From an uncultured Gammaproteobacteria bacterium (GTDB lineage Bacteria; Pseudomonadota; Gammaproteobacteria; Steroidobacterales; XN24): 64,000 nucleotides of DNA. The translations under genes and the position numbers were made by a program. Numbering within the stretch: position 1 is the first letter of the stretch; every line of letters begins with the position of its first letter. The notes beneath the pieces are model-generated. The model was not told where the DNA came from and made no database searches. It saw nothing but the letters and a program-made list of their open reading frames with translations. Location: contig CALDWW010000008.1 of the NCBI GenBank assembly GCA_937924335.1, positions 28,089-92,088 of the forward strand. Direction: 5' to 3'. Positions 31,082-38,943 of this stretch are shown one piece after another.

Positions 31082-31324
31082 ATGAGGGCCTGGCTGAACC
31101 TGGCGCGCCGCCGAGACGTCGTGGTCAGGGCCGTGCGGGTGGCGCTGGTGGTCGGGACCCTGCTGATCATCATCAACTACGCTGATCGGGCCATTGCCAA
31201 CAATCTGACCGGCGTCGATCTGATCAAGATGGCCATCACCTATCTCGTGCCCTACGCAGTCTCTACGTATTCGGCCGTGGGCGCCCTGCGGGCGCAGCAG
31301 CTGGCGCAGGCCGATAAACGCTGA
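31082..31324 (+). CDS. nrtS: NrtS-like small membrane protein
   Basis: 80 residues with two membrane helices (VRVALVVGTLLIIINYAD and MAITYLVPYAVSTYSAVGAL). Sequence and size match the NrtS family, described in cyanobacteria as a two-helix nitrate/nitrite transporter that acts as a multimer. Whether the proteobacterial members carry nitrate is not established. It is 17 bases after the PLDc_N gene. Confidence 0.75.
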   Translation: MRAWLNLARRRDVVVRAVRVALVVGTLLIIINYADRAIANNLTGVDLIKMAITYLVPYAVSTYSAVGALRAQQLAQADKR

Positions 31325-31332
31325 CCTGTGTT

Positions 31333-32673
31333 CTAGGCGCCCGTTGGTGTGTAGGCGCTGGCGCGGATCCAGCGGCTCAGCAGCCACTTTTCGCCATCCT
31401 CTACTGGCTTGCCGGCGTGCAAGGTACGCGGGTCCGGCACGCCCTCGGGTGTGCAATTGAAGAACAGCAGCCCCGCTCCCCGTTCCGGGGGCATGCTGAT
31501 GTCGATCCGCGGGAAGGCCGTCTCGCCGCCGGCCGGCACATCATTCAGATAGACGAGAAACGTTGCGACGCGCTGACCGCCCTGGCTCAGACCGGTTGCG
31601 CTGCCCGGATGCTTCGGGTCGTAGTAGTCGGCGTGGGGCCGGTACTCGTCACCGGGCTGATACCTGAGGATGGTGATTGGCTCGCCGTTCTCCACCGGTA
31701 TGAGCGAGTAGCGCGCCAGCCGATCCTCGATGTTGCAGACCACCGTGTCCCTCAGGGGTCCGTTGAGCCTCGCATTGTGACTCCGCCGGGCCGGATCGCG
31801 TACGCGCTCGCCCGTCTGCCGGTTGAGGACCACGGCAGGCCTCAATAGTGGCCTGGCGATGTGGATCAGATGGTTGATCTCCTCGTCGTCGACCATGACC
31901 TGGAAGCGGAAGATGCGCGGACTCCAGCAGACGATCTCGGTCACGGCGCCTGCGATCGCCTTGACCCGACCGATCTCTGCAGCCGGCTCCGGCTGTTGCC
32001 GGCTAAGGCGCACCGCTTCCTCTACCTGCCCGGGCTCGAGAGCCCCTTTCAGTCTCTCGCAGTCCTGTAACGCCCGACCGTAATCCCTGGCCGCCGCACG
32101 CAGATACCAGCTCAACGCGCCGACGGCGTCAGCGGGTAGTATCTCTCCGTGCTCCTGCCCGGAGCCGAGACGCCACTGGGAGCGCGGATCGCCCGCCAGG
32201 GCGGCCCGCTCGTACCAACGGGCCGCGGCTCCTGTATCGGGATCACCGCCGAGACCACGAGACAGGCAATAGGCCAGCTGGGTCATCGCGGGGGGATGAC
32301 CCAACTCCGCCGCCAGCGAGAAATTTTTGCGAGCGGCCTGCAGGTCGCGAGGCGTGCCGAGGCCTGCCGAGCGCAACTCCCCGAGCCGGTAGCGGGCCTC
32401 GGAAAAGCCCGCTTCGGCTGACCGGGAGAACAGCTGCACCGCCCTCTCCGGATCGGCGGGCACACCCTGTCCGCGCAGATACATGTAGCCGAGAGCCGAG
32501 TCGGCCGGGGCAAAACCACTGTCGGCCGCCGATTCGAAGGCTTTGCGGGCAGCCTCCTGGCCGGCGGCGTCGCCACCCTCCCGCAGGTACCAGACGCCGA
32601 GGTTGTAGGCGGCCGCAGGGATGCCACGTCGGGCATCCCGTTTGAGCGTCTCCAGATCGGGGTCCTGGTGCAT
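31333..32673 (-). CDS. Sel1-repeat protein fused to a prolyl-4-hydroxylase-type 2OG-Fe(II) oxygenase
   Basis: 446 residues in two halves. Residues about 10-210 are five or six Sel1/TPR-like repeats (AAAYNLGVWYLREGG, ADSALGYMYLRGQG, ARYRLGELRSAGLG and so on). Residues about 245-446 form a P4H-alpha-type dioxygenase: iron ligands in YRPHADYYD and TLHAGKPV, and 2-oxoglutarate contact in EKWLLSRWIR. The reaction would be hydroxylation of a protein or peptide side chain, with the repeats choosing the partner. I prefer the ATG at 32673, which has GGAGAGG in front, over one seven codons upstream. It is convergent with nrtS. Confidence 0.9.
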   Translation of the reverse strand: MHQDPDLETLKRDARRGIPAAAYNLGVWYLREGGDAAGQEAARKAFESAADSGFAPADSALGYMYLRGQGVPADPERAVQLFSRSAEAGFSEARYRLGELRSAGLGTPRDLQAARKNFSLAAELGHPPAMTQLAYCLSRGLGGDPDTGAAARWYERAALAGDPRSQWRLGSGQEHGEILPADAVGALSWYLRAAARDYGRALQDCERLKGALEPGQVEEAVRLSRQQPEPAAEIGRVKAIAGAVTEIVCWSPRIFRFQVMVDDEEINHLIHIARPLLRPAVVLNRQTGERVRDPARRSHNARLNGPLRDTVVCNIEDRLARYSLIPVENGEPITILRYQPGDEYRPHADYYDPKHPGSATGLSQGGQRVATFLVYLNDVPAGGETAFPRIDISMPPERGAGLLFFNCTPEGVPDPRTLHAGKPVEDGEKWLLSRWIRASAYTPTGA

Positions 32674-32820
32674 GTCCTCTCCACCCGCCGCCATTCGTCA
32701 ACGAAGGTTACCAAAAGCCGGGTCCGGCTCGCGGCTAGAATGGAACTGCGACGGCGTCAGGGCGTCCGCGCCCTACCCCGTCGCATCCCGCAATCCGCGG
32801 GTCATCGAAGGAGGAGACAC

Positions 32821-33207
32821 ATGGAAAGATTGCGTATCCGCAGCGGCGCGCCATGGGAGTCGATCGTGGCCTACTCGAGGGCGATCAGGGTCGGGGACCA
32901 TATCCACGTATCGGGGACGACCGCGTTGAAGGACGGGTCTCTGGTCGGTCAGGATGACGCCTACCAGCAGGCTCGGCAGTGCCTGTCGAACATCAGCCGC
33001 GCCCTGGAGAGCGCCGGTGCCCGAATGACCGATGTGACCCGCACCCGGATTTACGTCACCGACATCGATCTCTGGGAAGACGTGGGGCGGGCGCACCGGG
33101 AGGCCTTCGCCGACGTCATGCCGGCCACCTCCATGGTCGAGATCAGCCGCCTGATAGACCCCGCCATGCTGGTCGAGATAGAGGCGGACGCCTATGTATC
33201 GAAGTGA
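32821..33207 (+). CDS. RidA/YjgF/UK114 family protein
   Basis: 128 residues of the Rid superfamily of enamine/imine deaminases. The conserved catalytic arginine appears in VTRTRIYVTDID, and the end MLVEIEADAYVSK has the usual Glu; VAYSRAIRVGDHIHVSGTT is the N-terminal pattern. It is a Rid2- to Rid7-like form rather than the archetype RidA, as judged by the altered N-terminal motif. AAGGAGGAGA stands 4-13 bases before the ATG at 32821, which decides the start against the longer open frame. Confidence 0.9.
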   Translation: MERLRIRSGAPWESIVAYSRAIRVGDHIHVSGTTALKDGSLVGQDDAYQQARQCLSNISRALESAGARMTDVTRTRIYVTDIDLWEDVGRAHREAFADVMPATSMVEISRLIDPAMLVEIEADAYVSK

Positions 33208-33405
33208 TCAGTGGCCGCGAGCGGATAAATGGGCCCGCCCCTGCCCAATGCCCTGATCACAGGAGGACGCAGCGGGAGCGGACTGCCGCCGGCCCGCTAA
33301 TTTCGTGCTGCAGGTTGTCGCCTGGTCGGCCGCGGACTCTCGGCATGTGGTGGGGAAGGCTGCCAACTGGCACACTGACGAGGGATCGTTCGAGTGGTGT
33401 AGTCG

Positions 33406-33855
33406 ATGATTGATGCGTTTGTTGCGTACTTTCACTATCTGGGGATCATGCTCCTGCTCGCCGCGCTCGTCGGGGAGCACCTGCTATTGAGCGGTGAACT
33501 CGATGCCGGCCGTGGCCGACAGCTCGTGATCACCGACGTGATCTACGTTGTCGCGGTCGCCCTGGTGCTTGTCAGCGGTCTGTTGAGGCTGAGCTATTTC
33601 GGCAAGGGCCTCGCCTTTTACACCAGCAATCCATTGTTCCACGTGAAGATGACCTTGTTCGTGATTGCCGCCATCCTGTCCGTGTATCCCACGGTGCAGA
33701 TCCGTGGTATGCGACCGGCCGTCCGCAGCGGCCAGGCTCCCGGCCTCGGAGCGGGCATGATCCGCCGTCTGAAGCTTCTGGTGAGAGTGGAGCTGATGTT
33801 GATCGCCAGCATCCCACTGCTGGCCGTGCTGATGGGCAGGGGCTTCGGATACTGA
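33406..33855 (+). CDS. DUF2214 membrane protein
   Basis: 149 residues with four membrane segments: AYFHYLGIMLLLAALVGEHLLL, VIYVVAVALVLVSGLLRL, KMTLFVIAAILSVYPTV and LMLIASIPLLAVLMGRGFGY. The pattern with conserved His10 (FHYLG), His24 and Glu residues and YFGKGLAFY matches the DUF2214 family. Function unknown. The preceding 198 bases hold nothing I can name. Confidence 0.85.
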   Translation: MIDAFVAYFHYLGIMLLLAALVGEHLLLSGELDAGRGRQLVITDVIYVVAVALVLVSGLLRLSYFGKGLAFYTSNPLFHVKMTLFVIAAILSVYPTVQIRGMRPAVRSGQAPGLGAGMIRRLKLLVRVELMLIASIPLLAVLMGRGFGY

Positions 33856-33867
33856 AGCAGCCGGCAA

Positions 33868-34107
33868 GTGTATCGCCTGCATCAACACCCGGGCTCGGGG
33901 AACTGCTACAAAATACAGCTCCTGCTGCAGTTGCTGGGGCTTCCCTACGTGACGGCCAACATCCTCGCCGGCGAGTCAGCGGCGAGCCCGGCCATGTGCC
34001 GATGGAGTACTGGCGGCTCCATGAGCGGGACGCAGGATTTGTCGCCAGAATTCAGCGCGGCATTGGCGCGGGCAGGCCAGTTTGCTGCTGCACCCGGACC
34101 TGGATGA
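33868..34107 (+). pseudogene. Glutathione S-transferase N-terminal remnant
   Basis: The 79-codon frame begins (GTG) MYRLHQHPGSGNCYKIQLLL, a clear start of a GST thioredoxin-fold domain, and resembles the family through about residue 37 (GLPYVTANILAGES, to base 33978). After that the sequence no longer resembles a GST and the frame ends at 34107. A full GST is about 200 residues, so the C-terminal part of the thioredoxin domain and the whole helical domain are gone. I find no continuation in the other frames. It reads as a deletion remnant between the DUF2214 and DUF2905 genes. Confidence 0.7.
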
Positions 34108-34316
34108 TGGGACGCGTCTTGATACTGATCGGCCTGATCCTGGTGTTCGCCGGCATGGCGGTCAGCTGGGCGCCGTGGCTGTTCAGCTGGTTCGGGCGAC
34201 TGCCCGGCGACATTCGCATCGAACGCGAATCCGGCACCGTGCTCATACCGTTGGCGTCCATGGCGATTTTGAGCCTCTTGCTGACCGTCGTGTTGAACCT
34301 TCTGTTCCGAAGGTGA
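34107..34316 (+). CDS. DUF2905 membrane protein
   Basis: 69 residues: two membrane helices flanking the family signature LGRLPGDI-like FGRLPGDIRIERESGTVLIPL. DUF2905 proteins are widespread, short and uncharacterised. Two ATGs stand in tandem at 34104 and 34107; I use the second. The frame is open upstream but that part overlaps the GST remnant. Confidence 0.85.
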   Translation: MGRVLILIGLILVFAGMAVSWAPWLFSWFGRLPGDIRIERESGTVLIPLASMAILSLLLTVVLNLLFRR

Positions 34317-34449
34317 GCACCGGGCCCACTTGGTCGCGGATTCGTGGAAGAATAGCGGCCCGGAACACGGAGGGCATCATGGACGGGACGCCGAGGCACA
34401 ACACAGGGTTCACTTCGCGCACGCTGGCGCCAGGCCGGGGAAGAACGGT

Positions 34450-35004
34450 ATGAACCATCCGGATCAGGAGTCACAGAGCCAGGCGGGCCTCGAGATCACG
34501 ATGCCGGATCAGCACGATCTGACACCGATCTATGCCGAGTTCGGGGCTGCAGTACATGACACACAGGTCCTGGAGTTCGGTCTGGTCCTGCTGATGGCGC
34601 TGGCCACGCGTTACGATGACGCGCAGTTCACCAGCGATGCAGTAAAGGCGCTGTCCTCGGCCCAGGCCGGACAGACGCTGGGTGAATTATTCCGCGCGGT
34701 GCGCAAGAAGGAATATTTCACTTCCCCGGAGAGAAAGGCCATCCACAAGGCGATCCGCTTGCGCAACGATCTCGTGCACCGATTCATGGTGGACAAGGTC
34801 GAGCAGTTCCTGTCGCCCGAGGGCCGGCAGTCCCTGCTGGATGAGACCCGCGGCATCCGTGATGCCGTACAGGCGGCGGACCGGATTATCGCGTCGCTGA
34901 TCGATCGCTATCTCGAGGAATACGGTACCAGTCTCGAAGAGCTGCAGGACTACGCGTCCGAACTGTTTCCTGACGAGACGCCGGCCGAGGCCGCGGACGA
35001 GTGA
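34450..35004 (+). CDS. Uncharacterised helical protein with HEPN-like RX4H motif
   Basis: 184 residues, predicted all alpha by composition. I do not recognise the family. The middle contains RLRNDLVHRFM, an R-N-x-x-x-H arrangement (Arg, four residues, His) like the catalytic RX4-6H motif of HEPN ribonucleases, preceded by a helix rich in Lys and Arg (RKAIHKAIRLRND) and followed by a long helix. The start region is polar (MNHPDQESQSQ). No nucleotidyltransferase or other classic HEPN partner is adjacent. The next gene overlaps by 4 bases (GTGA), so the two are made together. HEPN assignment is an inference from one motif. Confidence 0.6.
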   Translation: MNHPDQESQSQAGLEITMPDQHDLTPIYAEFGAAVHDTQVLEFGLVLLMALATRYDDAQFTSDAVKALSSAQAGQTLGELFRAVRKKEYFTSPERKAIHKAIRLRNDLVHRFMVDKVEQFLSPEGRQSLLDETRGIRDAVQAADRIIASLIDRYLEEYGTSLEELQDYASELFPDETPAEAADE

Positions 35005-35624
35005 GTCGTGTCCTGGCGGGGCTGTTGTTGCTGCCCGGCCTGCAGGTCGCGATGGCTGACCCCACGTCCGAGTTCTGGGACTGGTTTGCCGCTAACGAGG
35101 ATCGGGTGGGCGCCGAGCCGTACGGGCCGGAGACCAGTGAGGACTTGGCTTACTGGCTCGCCCGCATCGCCCCCGGATTGAGCTACGAGATCAGACGGGG
35201 TGGCAGAAAGAGCGTGCTGACACTGAGCAGTGACGGCGAACTCCGCCTCTTTCCCATCGTAGACCGCCTGGTGGAGGCTGCGCCCAGGATACGGGGTTGG
35301 AAAGTCGTGTCGCTGCGCAGGCGCGTGAAGTCCCCGCAGGCCGAATCCACGGCCGGGGTGACCCTGAATCCGGCCGATCTGTATTTTGATCTCTACGAGG
35401 ATGCCGGGCGTTTCGGCGTCGTCTTCTACCTGCCGGTATTTGACCCCGGGAGCATGAAGGACTATCGCACGGCCGCGATGCGGCTCATGAGCCAGTCGGT
35501 CGGAGAGCGTGAAGTGGGCGCCTGGATCGGGTTCGTCGACTTTGACAGCCAGAATGTGAGGGACATGGAGTTCAGCCGGCCGTTCAAGGACTTTCGCGAG
35601 GTATTCGACGGACTGAGAAAGTAG
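35001..35624 (+). CDS. Secreted protein of unknown function
   Basis: 207 residues with a signal peptide (VLAGLLLLPGLQVAMADP, cleavage probably after MA). The mature part begins TSEFWDWFAANEDRV and contains an alternating strand and helix pattern (YEIRRGGRKSVLTLSSDG, YFDLYEDAGRFGVVFYLP, VGAWIGFVDFDSQ). I do not recognise the family. It overlaps the HEPN-like gene by 4 bases, an arrangement pointing to a shared job, although one product is cytosolic and the other exported. Confidence 0.75.
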   Translation: MSRVLAGLLLLPGLQVAMADPTSEFWDWFAANEDRVGAEPYGPETSEDLAYWLARIAPGLSYEIRRGGRKSVLTLSSDGELRLFPIVDRLVEAAPRIRGWKVVSLRRRVKSPQAESTAGVTLNPADLYFDLYEDAGRFGVVFYLPVFDPGSMKDYRTAAMRLMSQSVGEREVGAWIGFVDFDSQNVRDMEFSRPFKDFREVFDGLRK

Positions 35625-35644
35625 CTGCCAACGGCGCTGGCAGC
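35624..35644 (+). terminator. Stem-loop after the secreted-protein gene
   Basis: GCTGCCA (35624-35630) pairs with TGGCAGC (35638-35644) around a seven-base loop, starting at the stop codon at 35622-35624. No T-run follows, so terminator activity is doubtful; it could protect mRNA ends or mean nothing. Confidence 0.35.
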
Positions 35645-35717
35645 CCGCCCGATGATAAACTTACGGTTTGCCCGACCCGGGTCGAATCCTGATCAAAAAC
35701 GCAAGACAGGTACACCG

Positions 35718-36692
35718 ATGAACAAGCTTGCCCAGCTTCGCGAACTCACCACGGTCGTGGCGGATACGGGAGACATTGATTCCATCCGTCAGTATGCGCC
35801 CGTGGATGCGACCACGAACCCGTCGCTACTCTACAAAGCCGCCCAGATGGCCCAGTACCGGCAACTGGTGGACGACGCGATCGACAAGGGTTCGGTGGTA
35901 TCGGCTGATCAGCGTCTGCACAGGATTCTCGACCAGCTGGCGGTCAATTTCGGCGTAGAGATACTCGAGATCATCCCCGGCCGGGTATCGACCGAAGTGG
36001 ACGCCCGGCTTTCATTCGATACCGATGCCACGGTACGGAAGGCCGAGGAACTGATCGAGCTGTACCAGAGCGCCGGTATTTCCCGGGATAGAGTGCTGAT
36101 CAAGATCGCGTCCACCTGGGAGGGTATCCGCGCCGCGGAGATTCTCGAGAAGCGCGGCATCCACTGCAATCTGACCCTGTTGTTCTCATTTGCCCAGGCG
36201 GCCGCATGCGCGGATGCAGGCGTCACCCTGATCTCGCCGTTCGTCGGCCGTATCCTGGACTGGTACAAGAAATTCGAGGGCGTAGACGGTTACCCGGCAC
36301 ACAAGGATCCCGGGGTCCTCTCGGTTACCCGTATCTACAATTACTACAAGCGCAATGGATACGAGACGGTGGTCATGGGAGCGAGCTTCCGGAATACGGG
36401 CGAGATTCTCGAACTGGCCGGATGCGACCTCCTGACCATTTCTCCCGACCTGATGGCTGAACTCGGTGACGCCGAGGGTGACGTGCCCGTCAAGCTGTCA
36501 GCGGGGAATGCCGCGGACAGCGGGGAGTCCCGGGTCGAGCTGGATGAAAGCGGTTTCCGCTGGATGATCAACGAAGATCCGATGGCCACTGAGAAGCTGG
36601 CGGACGGCATCCGGAGCTTCACCCGGGACACCGAGAAGCTGGAAGACCTGATCGGTGAAATTACCCAGGCGCCGCGGGCGGCCGCAGGCTGA
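35718..36692 (+). CDS. tal: Transaldolase
   Basis: Moves a dihydroxyacetone unit between sugar phosphates in the non-oxidative pentose phosphate pathway. The 324 residues start [19 protein letters not shown] and contain [13 protein letters not shown], the Schiff-base lysine in [31 protein letters not shown] and [10 protein letters not shown]. Length and motifs fit the TalB branch (317 residues in E. coli). I start at 35718; the frame is open 22 codons further up without homology. Confidence 0.97.
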   Translation: MNKLAQLRELTTVVADTGDIDSIRQYAPVDATTNPSLLYKAAQMAQYRQLVDDAIDKGSVVSADQRLHRILDQLAVNFGVEILEIIPGRVSTEVDARLSFDTDATVRKAEELIELYQSAGISRDRVLIKIASTWEGIRAAEILEKRGIHCNLTLLFSFAQAAACADAGVTLISPFVGRILDWYKKFEGVDGYPAHKDPGVLSVTRIYNYYKRNGYETVVMGASFRNTGEILELAGCDLLTISPDLMAELGDAEGDVPVKLSAGNAADSGESRVELDESGFRWMINEDPMATEKLADGIRSFTRDTEKLEDLIGEITQAPRAAAG

Positions 36693-36714
36693 CCCAGACG
36701 GCAGGGCGCGACCC

Positions 36715-38226
36715 GTGTCACCTCAATCTCAGGTCGAGGAGATCGCCCGCCTCATGAGAGACGGCGAGACCAGGCTGGCGCGCCAGCGCCTCGACAGCCT
36801 CGGGGCGGCCGACTCGCTGGATGTGTCAATCCTGGATCTGCAAGCCGAACTCTGTCTGCTGGAGCGCCAGGCCGGCGATGCACTGCGCGCGGCTGAGCGG
36901 GCGATTCGACAAGGACGGGAAGACCTGGGTCGTCTTATCCGTCGCGGCCGGGCGCTGAACAATCTGGGACGGCTGGATGAGGCGGAGAGAGACTTCAGCG
37001 CCGCTGTCGGCCTGGATCAGCAGTCGGCCGATGCCCATGCCAGTCTTGGCCATGTGCTGCGCCGTCTGCGGCGTAACGAAGATGCCGAGAGAAGTCTGCG
37101 GCGGGCGCTGGCGCTGACACCCGACCATCTCCCGGGGCTCAGGTCGCTCGGCATGCTGTGCATCGCTGACGGCCGCTCGACCGAGGCCGTGCGGTTGTTC
37201 CACAAGGCGGTCGAGCTGGCACCGGCGGATGCAGATCTGCTGGGCCATTTGGGCGTGGCCCTGCACAACAGCGGCGAGCTGTCGCAGGCCGCAGATGCCT
37301 ACACAAAAGCGCTGGAGCTGGATGCGAGACAGGTACAGAGCTGGCTCAATCTCGGCATTACACTGCAGGACCTGGATCGTCTCGACGAGGCCATAAACGC
37401 CTACGAGCAGGCAAGCCGACTGGCACCATCACGCCCCGCGCCTCTGCACCGACTGGCCGAGGCGCTGCTGACCGCCGGGCGCTGCGAAGAGGCGCTGCAG
37501 GCGGCGGAAACAGCGATGGCGCAGGATCCCTGCCATCCTAGCGCCATGTCTACCCGCATCATTGCGGCACAGCGGTTGGGAAACGATGCGGAGGCACAGC
37601 GACTCCTCGGACTGGACTCGCTGGTCATCGAGCAGCCCTTGCCCACACCCGACGGGTACCCCGGCCAGGAAGAATTCCGAAAGGCGTTGGTGGATCATGT
37701 CATGACTCACCCGACACTGACTTACGAGCCCGGTGGTCATGCGACTCGCCGGGGACGGCACACGCGGGATCTCCTGCAGGGTGACAAGGGCCCGATCGAG
37801 CTGTTGGAGACAGGCATCATCCACCTCGTGAATCGTTACCTCGAAACGGTGTCACCGCCTCCGGATCATCCGTTCCCCGGGAATGTGCCCAAACCCCACC
37901 GTTTGGCGATGTGGGCCGTGGTCATGGACACGGAGGGTCATCAGCTCCCCCACATCCATCCCGCCGCCTGGCTGAGTGGGGTGTACTACGTCGAGTTGCC
38001 CAAGACCCTGGGAACCGGCGGAGACGATGTCGCAGGCTGGATAGAATTCGGTCTCCCGCCAGACGAACTGCAGGACTCCAAGACGCCACCGGTCCGTCTG
38101 TTCCGGCCGGTCGAGGGTGCCGTGTACCTGTTCCCCTCCTTCCTGTACCACCGGACGATCCCGTTTGGCGGTGACGCAAGGCGAATCAGCATCGCTTTCG
38201 ACGTGCTCCGCCAACCGACCGCCTGA
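36715..38226 (+). CDS. TPR protein with C-terminal 2OG-Fe(II) oxygenase domain
   Basis: 503 residues. Residues about 5-300 are a run of seven or eight TPR units (for example DADLLGHLGVALHNSGELSQ and QSWLNLGITLQDLDRL). The C-terminal 190 residues match the 2OG-FeII_Oxy_5 type: H-P-H-I-H followed by WLSGVYYVELP, and a distal histidine in LFPSFLYHRTIPF with RISIAFDV supplying the 2-oxoglutarate arginine. This would be a protein hydroxylase with a TPR targeting part. I use GTG at 36715, since an earlier GTG at 36655 overlaps tal. The next gene begins 5 bases after the stop. Confidence 0.88.
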   Translation: MSPQSQVEEIARLMRDGETRLARQRLDSLGAADSLDVSILDLQAELCLLERQAGDALRAAERAIRQGREDLGRLIRRGRALNNLGRLDEAERDFSAAVGLDQQSADAHASLGHVLRRLRRNEDAERSLRRALALTPDHLPGLRSLGMLCIADGRSTEAVRLFHKAVELAPADADLLGHLGVALHNSGELSQAADAYTKALELDARQVQSWLNLGITLQDLDRLDEAINAYEQASRLAPSRPAPLHRLAEALLTAGRCEEALQAAETAMAQDPCHPSAMSTRIIAAQRLGNDAEAQRLLGLDSLVIEQPLPTPDGYPGQEEFRKALVDHVMTHPTLTYEPGGHATRRGRHTRDLLQGDKGPIELLETGIIHLVNRYLETVSPPPDHPFPGNVPKPHRLAMWAVVMDTEGHQLPHIHPAAWLSGVYYVELPKTLGTGGDDVAGWIEFGLPPDELQDSKTPPVRLFRPVEGAVYLFPSFLYHRTIPFGGDARRISIAFDVLRQPTA

Positions 38227-38230
38227 GATC

Positions 38231-38932
38231 GTGACGCAGAACATCCGCATGTTGTCGTTCCTGGAGGGCGCCCGAGCCGCGACCGGCGCTGCTGTCGTCA
38301 TCGACGTCTTCCGGGCGTTCTCGCTGGTCCCGTGGGCCATGTTGAATGGCGCGCGGACGATCGTGCCGGTGCGGACGGCGGCAGAGGCGCTGGCCTGGCG
38401 TGAGCGAAAGCCCGACGTCCTGCTCGCCGGGGAAAGGGACGGGAAGCCCCTGCCCGGCTTCGACTTCGGCAACTCTCCCTCGGCGATCCGGGATGCCGCC
38501 CTCGAGGACAGGATACTGATCCACAGGACGAGCGCCGGCACCCAGGGACTGCTGGCCGCCATCGAGGCCGGCGCGTCACCGGTCCTTACCGGTAGCTTTC
38601 TCAACGCGAGCGCCACCGTGAGACATCTCCGCGCCAGCGGGGCCGACTCGATCAGCCTGGTGGCGATGGGCTGGAACGCCGAAGAAGCTGCACTGGAAGA
38701 CACGCTCTGTGCTGATTATCTGCGCGCCCTGTTGCGCGGCGAAGCACCCGATTTTCAGGCCATGCGCCAGCAGATACGCGAAGACGCCACCGGCCGGAGA
38801 TTCTTCGATCCCGCCCTGCCCTGGTTTCCGGAGGCGGACTTCGATGCCTGCATCGACCTGGATCGCTTCGACTCAGCTGTCGCGGCCGTGCGCGACGACG
38901 CCTGGGGCGTGCGTCTGCAGAAGGTGAGCTGA
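38231..38932 (+). CDS. ComB-family 2-phosphosulfolactate phosphatase-like protein
   Basis: 233 residues of the ComB family, whose founder removes phosphate from 2-phosphosulfolactate in archaeal coenzyme M synthesis. Recognisable blocks: VVIDVFRAFSLVPWAMLNGA, LLAGERDGKPLPGFDFGNSP, TSAGTQGLLAA, TGSFLNASAT and EDTLCADYL. Conserved Asp residues bind magnesium. No other coenzyme M gene is near, so the bacterial substrate is unknown. The start is GTG at 38231, with an ATG six codons downstream as alternative. Coupled to the TPR-oxygenase gene and convergent with the Na/Pi gene. Confidence 0.88.
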   Translation: MTQNIRMLSFLEGARAATGAAVVIDVFRAFSLVPWAMLNGARTIVPVRTAAEALAWRERKPDVLLAGERDGKPLPGFDFGNSPSAIRDAALEDRILIHRTSAGTQGLLAAIEAGASPVLTGSFLNASATVRHLRASGADSISLVAMGWNAEEAALEDTLCADYLRALLRGEAPDFQAMRQQIREDATGRRFFDPALPWFPEADFDACIDLDRFDSAVAAVRDDAWGVRLQKVS

Positions 38933-38943
38933 ACGTTGCGGAC

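Noticed and set aside
33635..33650. TGTTCCACGTGAAGAT, resembling parS
   Set aside because: The right arm is wrong (AGAT instead of AACA) and it is 28 kb from the origin; it is explained by the DUF2214 coding sequence.
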